DNA of 64,000 nucleotides from DASWZN01 sp963841635 (GTDB lineage: Bacteria; Acidobacteriota; Terriglobia; Bryobacterales; Bryobacteraceae). A program made the position numbers and the translations under genes. Of this stretch, positions 56,901-63,295 are shown one piece after another (within the stretch, counting starts at the first letter, position 1; every line of letters begins with the position of its first letter). The DNA lies in contig CAWJDO010000002.1 of assembly GCA_963841635.1 (NCBI GenBank), positions 310,001 through 374,000 on the forward strand, given 5' to 3'. Below the pieces are notes generated by a model. It saw only the letters and a program-made list of their open reading frames with translations, had not been told where the DNA came from and made no database searches.

Positions 56901-57813
56901 TGCCGGCTACCGTCGTGATGATGTGGTTCGTCGCCACTTTGCGGACCCGGCTATTGTAGCTATCCGCGATATAGAGGTTGCCCGCGGCGTCGAGCCTGAC
57001 GCTCCCGGGGGCGTCGAGCTGGGCGTCAGTTGCCAGACCGCCGTCGCCGGAAAGGCCCGCGCTGCCGGTGCCGACCACCGTCGTAATGATGCCCGTGCTC
57101 GCAACCATGCGAATCACATGGTTGCGTTGGTCTGCGATGAAGAGGTTGCCGGCTGCATCGGCCGCTATGCCGGAGGGGTAGTTGAGCCGCGCGGCGGCGG
57201 CCGCGCCGCCGTCGCCGGAGAAGCCGGAAGTGCCGATCCCCGCGACCGTTGAGATGATGCCGTTGGCCGCGACGCTGCGGATGACGTGGTTGGTCTTGTC
57301 CGCGATGTAGAAGCCGCCGGCTGAGTCAGGCGCTACGGCAGCAGGGTCCAGACCGGCATTGATAGCAAGGCCTCCGTCCCCCGAGTAGTCTGAACTGCCG
57401 TTGCCCGCTACGGTCGTGATGGTACCGTCCAATGCGACCCTGCGGACCCGGTGGTTGTCCAGGTCCGCGATGTACAGGTTCCCGCGGGCGTCGAAGGCCA
57501 GGTGCTCCGGGTCACCGAGCTGCGCGCTCGCAGCTGGGCCGCCGTCGCCCGAGTAGCCGGCCGTCCACGTCCCCGCCGCTATTGAGAGGAGTCCCGAGGC
57601 GTCGACCTTCAGGACGAAGTGGCACGTTGTGAGGTAGACATTTCCGGACGCGTCAACGGCAACCGACGACGGGTTCGGGAGCGCGATGTTTACCGCCGGA
57701 GCCGGCAGAACGGTACGCCAGTCCCCGGCCACCGTGGAGATCGCATACTGTTGCGCCCAGACGGTGCCGCCGACAAGAAGAATGCCGAGTCCAATCCACG
57801 CGATCCTCGGCAT
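53956..57813 (-). CDS. Large exported NHL-repeat protein, second copy
   Basis: 1285 residues with the same plan as its downstream neighbour. Signal peptide MPRIAWIGLGILLVGGTVWA, then NHL blades (VAGNGSSDYSGDGGLAINAG, GIAADAAGNLFIADQRNHVI, RKVATNGIISTLAGTGIAGN), a DUF11-like domain (LTLVSMAGTGWNCSSNTCTR) and a fibronectin-like domain (PTLAWDAVDGATSYEVYFGT). Three C-terminal modules follow (NPCRVADTRNPVGTFGGPTM, MVSTLNSWTGKVVANAALVP, THVVLDINGYFAP). The DNA of the blades is highly repetitive but is protein-coding, not a CRISPR. It ends 102 nt before the first copy starts, so both may be one transcript. The twin arrangement points to recent tandem duplication. Confidence 0.88.
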   Translation of the reverse strand: MPRIAWIGLGILLVGGTVWAQQYAISTVAGDWRTVLPAPAVNIALPNPSSVAVDASGNVYLTTCHFVLKVDASGLLSIAAGTWTAGYSGDGGPAASAQLGDPEHLAFDARGNLYIADLDNHRVRRVALDGTITTVAGNGSSDYSGDGGLAINAGLDPAAVAPDSAGGFYIADKTNHVIRSVAANGIISTVAGIGTSGFSGDGGAAAAARLNYPSGIAADAAGNLFIADQRNHVIRMVASTGIITTVVGTGSAGLSGDGGLATDAQLDAPGSVRLDAAGNLYIADSYNSRVRKVATNHIITTVAGSSWGGYTGDGGPATSATLSMPADAVIGADGNLYIADDGNNVVRKVAPNGIITTLAGNGAESYSGDGGPAIRAQFSEPNGVAVDGSGNLYIADSGNSAIRKLAPTGVVTRVVGNAQGDPGCSGDGGPAASATVELPEGVAFDAAGNLYIADYGCAVVRRVAAAGGTISRVAGTGTSGYSGDGGPATGAQLDWPWSVALDAGGNLYIADYWDNRVRKVATNGIISTLAGTGIAGNSGDGGPAANAQLDRPHGVAVDAAGVVYIADTANYAIRKVALDGTITTVAGKLGSPGSSGDGGPAIQARLDYPNAVAVDAAGNLYIADTWNYVIRKVSPGGIITTIGGNHTHGYSGDGGPATGAQLNWPQGLAVDSAGRVYVADTDNNAIRLLTPLTSSAVLGIAKTHAGSLTPGQTGATYSIMVGNAGTGPTNGTVTVSDALPAGLTLVSMAGTGWNCSSNTCTRGDALSPGASYPAIMVTVNVAANASTQVTNRATVSGGGAGPATASDPTTVLGPPAVPTLLSPGNGAIATTFAPTLAWDAVDGATSYEVYFGTSSSPPRVTSTTSTMYAPGRFADVATYYWRIEATNAAGATTSPTWSFTTGVPGIGSRFVPVNPCRVADTRNPVGTFGGPTMTAGSMRSFPIPQSRCNIPPSAVAYALNVTVVPKGPLGYLTLWPTGWPPPYASTLNSFGGLVVANGALVGAGADGAVSVYVSNQTDVILDINGYFDPYAGTGGYVFYAATPCRIVDTRNPAGQFGGPSMYAGQTRDFPFLLGSCGVPAWATAFSLNVTAVPATDFLAYLTTWPTGPSLPMVSTLNSWTGKVVANAALVPGGTNASLSVFVTDPANVILDLNGYFGMAGPGALAFSAVTPCRVADTRSADGPFGGPEMEARSTRSFAIPAGACNVPSTAAAYSLNVTVVPDGPLSYLTAWPTGSPQPFVSTLNSFDGTVVANAAIVPAGTNGAISVFVTNRTHVVLDINGYFAP

Positions 57814-57910
57814 GGGCAGGCCCCCTTTTTGGAAACAATACCGGACGATATTATCTCAAAAGGGTCTGCGCGGCAATGGGCGCGGCTACGCAAGGCGCTT
57901 CAGAGCGAAG

Positions 57911-57996
57911 CGGGAGGGTGAGTGAGCCCCGCTCCGCGGGGCGGCGGAACCGAAGTTCCGCGCGGGCTCAAGCCTGGCTCATGCCCCGCCCTCCCA
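57911..57996. repeat. Nested inverted repeat downstream of the His-rich gene
   Basis: Outer arms GGGAGGG (57912-57918) and CCCTCCC (57989-57995) enclose TGAGCCCCGC / GCGGGCTCA (57923-57932, 57962-57970). Inside are two small hairpins, CCCCGC-TCC-GCGGGG and GGAAC-CGA-AGTTCC. It lies just after the stop of the minus-strand His-rich gene and could end its transcript or be another palindromic element. Confidence 0.6.
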
Positions 57997-58012
57997 TTGC
58001 GCCGCGTGACCG

Positions 58013-58552
58013 CTACGTGTTCTGGTTCTGGCTGAACAAGGCTGCGAGCAGGTCCTGTGTGGTCGGCGAAGAAGGGGTCGTCGAGTCCGTGGCGCTCGCA
58101 TCCGTTTGCGCGCTGGTTGAGCTGGCGGCCTGGCTCGGGCCGCCTCCATGGTGATGGTGATGATGGTGGTGGCCCTGCACTCCATAGGTCGCGCCGGCGG
58201 ATGGCTGGCGAAGCGCGGAAAGGTCGCCCGTATCGGCAGCCTTCTGGAATTTATCGGCGAGGTTGCTCAGGAAGTTCGCCTGGGTAGGATCGGTGGCCTG
58301 CTGAGCCGCGGCCGAAAACTTCGTGGCGGCGTCTTCCAGCACCTTCTTCAGTGCGGCCGGGTCGGAGGTCTGAAGCTGTTGCAACTCCTGAAACAACTGA
58401 CCGACCTCGGAGAAGTTGACGCTGTCGCCGGAAACGGGCGTGCTGGCGGCCGTGTTGGCGGTGCTTTTGGCGGGAAGATACGAGCTGAGCTCGGTCAACA
58501 ACGACTGGTTGATCGTGCTCAGGGTGCTGCCGAGGGTGTTGATGGATCCCAT
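58013..58552 (-). CDS. Small protein with natural octa-histidine segment
   Basis: 179 residues from ATG 58550-58552, with GGAGAAAG upstream. Helical N-terminal part: MGSINTLGSTLSTINQSLLT, FSEVGQLFQELQQLQTSDPA, ALKKVLEDAATKFSAAAQQA and FLSNLADKFQKAADTGDLSA. Residues near 127-134 are eight histidines followed by GGGPS. A Ser/Thr/Ala-rich tail with DLLAALFSQNQNT ends it. No signal peptide is seen. The His run could bind nickel, zinc or copper. It is not a known family. The frame, ribosome site and codon use support a real gene; it diverges from the VWFA-protein gene, which is itself rich in His and Gly. Confidence 0.7.
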   Translation of the reverse strand: MGSINTLGSTLSTINQSLLTELSSYLPAKSTANTAASTPVSGDSVNFSEVGQLFQELQQLQTSDPAALKKVLEDAATKFSAAAQQATDPTQANFLSNLADKFQKAADTGDLSALRQPSAGATYGVQGHHHHHHHHGGGPSQAASSTSAQTDASATDSTTPSSPTTQDLLAALFSQNQNT

Positions 58553-58640
58553 ATTTCTTTCTCCGGCCGTAGATCGGCAGATTGCCGGGCAAGCCCTGTA
58601 AAGATTCGTAAAGCCGGCGGTCAGGACATTCGGGTCGTCG

Positions 58641-58646
58641 GATAAT
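58641..58646 (+). promoter_or_regulatory. -10 box giving a leaderless transcript for the VWFA-protein gene
   Basis: GATAAT ends 6 nt before GTG 58653, so RNA would start near the start codon. Its context (GATAATCGAGCT-GTG) is almost the same as at 10309-10323 (TATAATCGAGTT-GTG). Confidence 0.5.
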
Positions 58647-58652
58647 CGAGCT

Positions 58653-59741
58653 GTGAGGGCTCCTGGTGTAATCTCGAGGCGCGAACTCCTGATGGGGGCC
58701 GCGGCCTTGGGTTCCGCCTCCCGGATTCTGCGGGCCTGGCCGAACCCTACCTATAGCGCCAGCGTCAAAGTGGTCAACGTGCTCGCCTCGGTGCGCGACA
58801 AGCACGGAGCGATCGTCCGCAAGCTCGAGCGCGACGACTTCACGCTCGAAGAGGACGGCCGTCCCCAGGTGATTCGCTACTTCGCGCGGGAAACCGACCT
58901 GCCGCTGACGCTCGGCCTGCTGGTGGACACCAGCATGAGCCAGCGGAGGCTGATCGGCCAGGAGCGCACGGCGAGCGCGACGTTCCTGGACCTGGTGCTG
59001 CGCGAAGACAGAGACAAAGGCTTCGTCATTCACTTCGACCACGAGGTGGAGCTGCTGCAGGATCTGACCTCTTCGCGCCAGCGGCTGAAAGCGGCGCTCA
59101 ACGAACTCGAGACGCCGCAACTCGAGCGCCGCCAGGAGGGTGGGCCGGGCGGCGGCCGCGGCGGCGGGCCGCATTCGGGCGGCGGTCATCATTCAGGTGG
59201 CGGTCAGGGCGGTGGAACGGCGTTGTACGACGCCGTGCTGCTGGCCTCCGATGAGCTCATGAAGAAGCAGGACGGACGAAAGGCGCTGATCGTTCTTTCG
59301 GACGGCGTGGATCGCGGCAGCAAGGTGCCGATCGAGAGCGCGATCGAAGCGGCGCACCGCGCCGACACGCTGGTGTACTCGATTCTGTTCGCGGATGAGC
59401 AGCCGTTCTCGCACGGCTTCGGCGGCCCAGGTTGGGGCGGCGGGCATGGCGGGCATGGCGGCGGCGGGCGCATGGGGCACCCGGGCGGCGACCGGCCCGA
59501 CGGCAAGAAGGTCCTGCAGCAGATATCGAAGGAGACCGGCGGAGGGTTCTTCGAGGTCTCCAAAAAGCAGCCGCTCGAACAGACCTACGCGCGGATCGAT
59601 GAGGAGCTTCGGAGCCAGTACAACCTGGGCTTCACGTCGGACCATCCGGAGGCCGGTCCCGGATATCGCCACCTGCGGCTGACCACCAGAGACAAGACGC
59701 TGGTCGTGCAGGCGCGCGAGGGCTACTACGCGAGCGCCTGA
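58653..59741 (+). CDS. VWFA-related acidobacterial-type protein, exported
   Basis: 362 residues from GTG 58653. A signal of Tat-like form (VISRRELLMGAAALGSA) precedes a VWFA-type domain. It contains VNVLASVRDKHGAIVRKLER, DDFTLEEDGRPQVIRYFA and LTLGLLVDTSMSQRRLIGQE with the MIDAS DTSMS. FVIHFDHEVELLQDLTSSR, YDAVLLASDELMKKQDGRKA and LIVLSDGVDRGSKVPIESAI follow, then a C-terminal beta segment (YRHLRLTTRDKTLVVQAREG). This combination matches the VWFA-related Acidobacterial domain family. Two Gly/His-rich inserts (GGPHSGGGHHSGGGQ, GGGHGGHGGGGRMGHPGGD) are additions that could bind metal. Family members are widespread in Acidobacteria, role unknown. Confidence 0.88.
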   Translation: MRAPGVISRRELLMGAAALGSASRILRAWPNPTYSASVKVVNVLASVRDKHGAIVRKLERDDFTLEEDGRPQVIRYFARETDLPLTLGLLVDTSMSQRRLIGQERTASATFLDLVLREDRDKGFVIHFDHEVELLQDLTSSRQRLKAALNELETPQLERRQEGGPGGGRGGGPHSGGGHHSGGGQGGGTALYDAVLLASDELMKKQDGRKALIVLSDGVDRGSKVPIESAIEAAHRADTLVYSILFADEQPFSHGFGGPGWGGGHGGHGGGGRMGHPGGDRPDGKKVLQQISKETGGGFFEVSKKQPLEQTYARIDEELRSQYNLGFTSDHPEAGPGYRHLRLTTRDKTLVVQAREGYYASA

Positions 59742-59815
59742 GAGCGGCGGCCGCGGGGCGCTGAAGCCCGCCCTCCCGGCACAATCTTGCTGTATTCTGA
59801 GATGCGGAGGTTTTT

Positions 59816-60160
59816 GTGGAGTCTGACTGGCGTTCGGAGCTCGACCACTCCAGCGTGCGCCTGGAGGTGCTCCGGCCGTCCGGGCCCGTGCTTGAAGCGC
59901 AGGTCGAGCCGGTCTCCGGAAGGCGGGTTCGCGTTGCCTGCGAATGCCGGCTGGAACTCGGGATGGCGGTGCAGCTCGACACCGCCGAGAGAATCCTGCT
60001 GGGGGAGGTGATCGCGCTCGATCGCACCCCTGACCACGCCGCCGCGCTGTTGGATGTCCAGCACTTTCTCCTGAAGAGCGATCTACGCCAGTTCCAGTCG
60101 CATATGCGCAAGCCCGAACAGCCGTGCACGGCCTCGAAGAGGATCGGGCCCCGGGCTTGA
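59816..60160 (+). CDS. Small hypothetical protein, possibly PilZ-like
   Basis: 114 residues from GTG 59816, with GCGGAGG 9 nt before. ESDWRSELDHSSVRLEVLRP, GRRVRVACECRLELGMAVQL and AERILLGEVIALDRTPD suggest a small beta-barrel, as in PilZ domains. The full c-di-GMP motif (RxxxR then D/NxSxxG) is not evident, so this remains a guess. The C-terminal part (QHFLLKSDLRQFQSHMRKPE) is helical and basic. It lies between the VWFA gene and the exopolysaccharide cluster on the same strand. Confidence 0.55.
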   Translation: MESDWRSELDHSSVRLEVLRPSGPVLEAQVEPVSGRRVRVACECRLELGMAVQLDTAERILLGEVIALDRTPDHAAALLDVQHFLLKSDLRQFQSHMRKPEQPCTASKRIGPRA

Positions 60161-60333
60161 CCGCAGGTGTGGCTTAATAGGAGAAGAAACGTGCAGCGAC
60201 CCAAGGCTGGGCCGTTGGGGGTGGCAGTTTGCCGTCCGGCAAATCACGTGGAAGGACGAGGGCTTCGGCCTCTCCGGTGGAATAGAACGCGGAATCGAAT
60301 GAGTTCTGGTGCGGCGGGCACCGTCGGGTCCTT

Positions 60334-61758
60334 ATGGAGACACTAATCTGGCTGGGACTCGGGGCGTTTTTGTTCTCGCTCATTCTCACTCCCATCATTC
60401 GCGACATCTTCAATCTGTACGGCATCGTCGACCGCCCCGACACGCATCGCAAATCGCATTCGCACCCCATCCCGCGCGTTGGCGGAACCGGCATCGCCAT
60501 CTCATACGCTTTGTCGCTTTACCTGGTGAGCCTGCGGCCGCATGCCTTCGAGAATACTCAGTTCTCGCTGGTTCAGGCGCTGCTCCCTTCGGCCGCCCTG
60601 GTTTTCGTGATCGGTCTCATCGACGATTTTTCGGGACTCCGGCCCTGGCAGAAGCTGGTGGGCCAGGTGGCGGCCGCGTCGATGGCCTACGGCGCGGGCG
60701 TAAGGATCGTGGCGCTGGCGGGACACCCCACCAGCACCTTGTGGAGCTTCGTCGTGACGATCGTCTGGCTGGTGGCCTGCACCAACGCCTTCAACCTGAT
60801 TGACGGGCTGGATGGCCTGGCCGCCGGCATTGGCTTCTTCGCCACGCTGACCATCTTTATCGCCGCCTTGATCCAGCACAACACCGCGCTGGTCAGCGCC
60901 ACGCTACCTATGGCGGGCTGCCTGCTCGGCTTTCTCTGTTACAACTTCAGCCCGGCCACTGTCTTCCTGGGGGATTGCGGAAGCCTGCTCATCGGTTTCC
61001 TGTTAGGCTGCTACGGCGTCATCTGGACGAACAAATCCTTCACCCTGCTGGGCATGACCGCCCCGCTGATTGCTTTGTCGCTGCCTCTTCTCGATGTCCT
61101 GCTGGCCGTCACCCGGCGGCTTGTCCGCCGCCAGTCGGTGTTCGCCGCCGACCGCGGCCACATACACCATCGCCTCATCGACCGTGGCCTGACCCCCCGC
61201 CGCGTGGTGCTGACCATCTATGCGATCTGCGCCGCGGCCGCGGCCTTTTCCCTGCTGCAGAGTTTCGTCAGAAACACGTACATCGCCCTCCTGGTGGTGC
61301 TGGTGGTGGCCATTGCAGTCTGGGCAGGCGTCCGGTATCTGCGTTACTCCGAGCTCATTCTGGCCGGCAGCCTGTTCAGCGCCGGTCAATTCCGGCGCAC
61401 GCTGGACGTCAAGCTGGCTCTGGAGGGACTGGCGGCCGCGCTGGCCGCGGCGGGGTCGCTCGAGGCGCGCTGGGAGGTCATCCGCAAGCAGTACCGCGAC
61501 CTGGGCTTCGTGGCGGCCCATCTTCGGATCAACGGCGCGAGCTACCGGGACTGGCCCGAGGAATTGTCCGAGCGGGAATGCTGGATCGTCAGGATTCCTC
61601 TGTCGGCGGTGGATTTTATCGAATTGGCGCACGGATTCGGCTCCGAAGAAATGCCCAATATAATCGCGCCCACGGTCGATCTGTTACGTTATACTCTGGT
61701 CGAGCACGTGGAGGAGGACCCGCTCCGCTCGCCCTTGCGTTCCGCGATCGTCTCCTGA
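60334..61758 (+). CDS. WecA/TagO-like polyprenyl-phosphate sugar-1-phosphate transferase with C-terminal extension
   Basis: 474 residues. About eleven membrane segments carry the MraY/WecA signatures: IVDRPDTHRKSHSHPIPRVG, IGLIDDFSGLRPWQKL, FNLIDGLDGLAAGIGFFATL, TVFLGDCGSLLIGFLLGCYG and ADRGHIHHRLIDRGLTPRR. The enzyme moves a sugar-1-phosphate (often GlcNAc-1-P) from its UDP form to undecaprenyl phosphate, the first step of a cell-surface polymer. After residue about 335 an extra soluble part of some 135 residues (LDVKLALEGLAAALAAAGSL, DLGFVAAHLRINGASYRDWP, EMPNIIAPTVDLLRYTLVEH) follows, which is absent from standard WecA. The next gene starts 3 nt downstream. Regulation of priming by this tail is plausible. 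Confidence 0.88.
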   Translation: METLIWLGLGAFLFSLILTPIIRDIFNLYGIVDRPDTHRKSHSHPIPRVGGTGIAISYALSLYLVSLRPHAFENTQFSLVQALLPSAALVFVIGLIDDFSGLRPWQKLVGQVAAASMAYGAGVRIVALAGHPTSTLWSFVVTIVWLVACTNAFNLIDGLDGLAAGIGFFATLTIFIAALIQHNTALVSATLPMAGCLLGFLCYNFSPATVFLGDCGSLLIGFLLGCYGVIWTNKSFTLLGMTAPLIALSLPLLDVLLAVTRRLVRRQSVFAADRGHIHHRLIDRGLTPRRVVLTIYAICAAAAAFSLLQSFVRNTYIALLVVLVVAIAVWAGVRYLRYSELILAGSLFSAGQFRRTLDVKLALEGLAAALAAAGSLEARWEVIRKQYRDLGFVAAHLRINGASYRDWPEELSERECWIVRIPLSAVDFIELAHGFGSEEMPNIIAPTVDLLRYTLVEHVEEDPLRSPLRSAIVS

Positions 61759-61761
61759 CCT

Positions 61762-63129
61762 ATGCAACATACGCCTGCTTCGCCACGAGTGCTGCCTCTG
61801 GTTGCGGTCGATCTTCTTCTGATGATCGGGGCTTATCTGGCTGCCGCGTACTGGGCGCTCGGACCGACGACCGAGATCTACCTGTTCGACGAGAACGGCC
61901 TGAACTCCATCGTGGCCGCCGCGTGCCTGCTGCTGGCGTTTGTGTGTGTTCAGGGATTCTACTCCCCGCGTCATCGCCGGCTGGGAGTGGATGTCCTGCT
62001 GCGTCTGAGCACCGCCACGGGCATGGCGTTCATCCTCGAAGCGGTGATGTTCTACCTCTATCACGACCTGGCCTTGTCGGTCACGGTCATGTCGCTGGGC
62101 ACGGTGCTGGCCTTTCTGTCCTTGCTTGCGTCGCGTCTCATCTATCATGGCTTGTCTTCAGGCGGGCTCGGCGCGGAACGGATCCTGCTGATCGGCGCGA
62201 CGCCCCTGAATCGCGTCATTGCCTCGCGGATTCAGGCTGCTCCGAGCTATGGCTTCGACGTGGTGGGATATCTCGATGACGATCTCGAACCGGGGACCGA
62301 GATCGAAGGAGGCAAGGTGCTGGGGCCTGTGGACTCGCTGGCCGAAGTATCCGCGCAGCTGCTGCCCCATCGCGCCATCGCCGACCTCGCGGCGGTGGAG
62401 CATTCGCAATCCCTTCTCATCACGGGTGCGACGCTGCCGGCCGTGCTCGAACCGCCGGATCGCCTCTATGAACTGCTCCTGCGCCGCGTCTGGAGCCAGC
62501 GGCTACAGCCGGGAACGTTGCTCTTCGGGAGCGACCTGAGCCCCACCCGCTCGAAGATGGTGCTGCAGGCGTTCTACACCGATAGCCTCGCGCTGGCGAT
62601 GCTTCTGGTGCTGAGCCCTTTGATGATTCTGATTGCCATCCTGATCAAACTGACTTCCAGGGGACCGGTCTGCGATGCGCAGTCCGACATGGGCTGGCGC
62701 TCCACCCCGTTCGTCCGCTGGCGGTTCCGGTGCCACCAGGTTAGCCGGGGGCCCGATGGATCCGAGCAGCCCGCCCTCACCGGCCTGGGACGATGGATCC
62801 AGCGACTCGGTCTGGCCGGCCTGCCACAACTGGTGAATATTCTGCGCGGGGAGATGGCGTTTGTAGGCCCTCCCCCGATCCGCACCGAATTCGCGAACGC
62901 GCTGATCCGGGCGCTGCCCTATCACCGCCTGCGTTTTGCCGTACGGCCAGGGCTGACCGGGTGGAGCCAGCTCAACACGTCGCCGGACGATGACGAGACC
63001 GTTAAGCTGGAATACGATCTCTATTACACGAAGTATATGTCGCTCTCGTTGGATCTCTCGATCATGTTATGGACGTCTCCGCTCCACCGCTCCCGGAAGG
63101 CGGGGGTTGAGTCGCATGCGGCGGCCTAG
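61762..63129 (+). CDS. Polyprenyl glycosylphosphotransferase-like protein lacking the catalytic Asp-Glu
   Basis: 455 residues. N-terminal half: four hydrophobic segments (LLLMIGAYLAAAYWALG, LSVTVMSLGTVLAFLSLLA) and a CoA-binding/Rossmann-like domain (AERILLIGATPLNRVIASR, APSYGFDVVGYLDDDLEPGT). C-terminal half: bacterial sugar-transferase domain (LALAMLLVLSPLMILIAILI, QLVNILRGEMAFVGPPPIRT, FAVRPGLTGWSQLNTSPDDD). In active members the segment before PQL reads DELPQ; here it is LAGLPQ, so the catalytic Asp-Glu pair is missing. The usual KFRTM is RWRFRCH. It may be inactive, or a scaffold for the WecA-like enzyme encoded 3 nt upstream. Confidence 0.85.
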   Translation: MQHTPASPRVLPLVAVDLLLMIGAYLAAAYWALGPTTEIYLFDENGLNSIVAAACLLLAFVCVQGFYSPRHRRLGVDVLLRLSTATGMAFILEAVMFYLYHDLALSVTVMSLGTVLAFLSLLASRLIYHGLSSGGLGAERILLIGATPLNRVIASRIQAAPSYGFDVVGYLDDDLEPGTEIEGGKVLGPVDSLAEVSAQLLPHRAIADLAAVEHSQSLLITGATLPAVLEPPDRLYELLLRRVWSQRLQPGTLLFGSDLSPTRSKMVLQAFYTDSLALAMLLVLSPLMILIAILIKLTSRGPVCDAQSDMGWRSTPFVRWRFRCHQVSRGPDGSEQPALTGLGRWIQRLGLAGLPQLVNILRGEMAFVGPPPIRTEFANALIRALPYHRLRFAVRPGLTGWSQLNTSPDDDETVKLEYDLYYTKYMSLSLDLSIMLWTSPLHRSRKAGVESHAAA

Positions 63130-63173
63130 CCGGCACAACCCAAATCGCGGGCCGTATGATTGTTCAGAAGGCA

Positions 63174-63255
63174 AACCTTGGGACAGGCACGAATTTCGCA
63201 AAGGCGGCGAAATTCGGTCCAGTCCCCGGTTTGCGGATTATCCCGATACCCGACG
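63174..63255. repeat. Dispersed palindromic repeat, family C, copy 2
   Basis: The reverse complement matches 2731-2814. The core reads GAATTTCGC-AAAGGCG-GCGAAATTC, flanked by GGGACAGGCAC on the left and GTCCCCGG with a GGTATCG-type end on the right. It lies in the 166-nt gap between the polyprenyl transferase and the glycosyltransferase genes. Confidence 0.7.
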
Positions 63256-63295
63256 AAACTTGCGCCACTTCACTAGCCGCACGCAGGGATGATGC

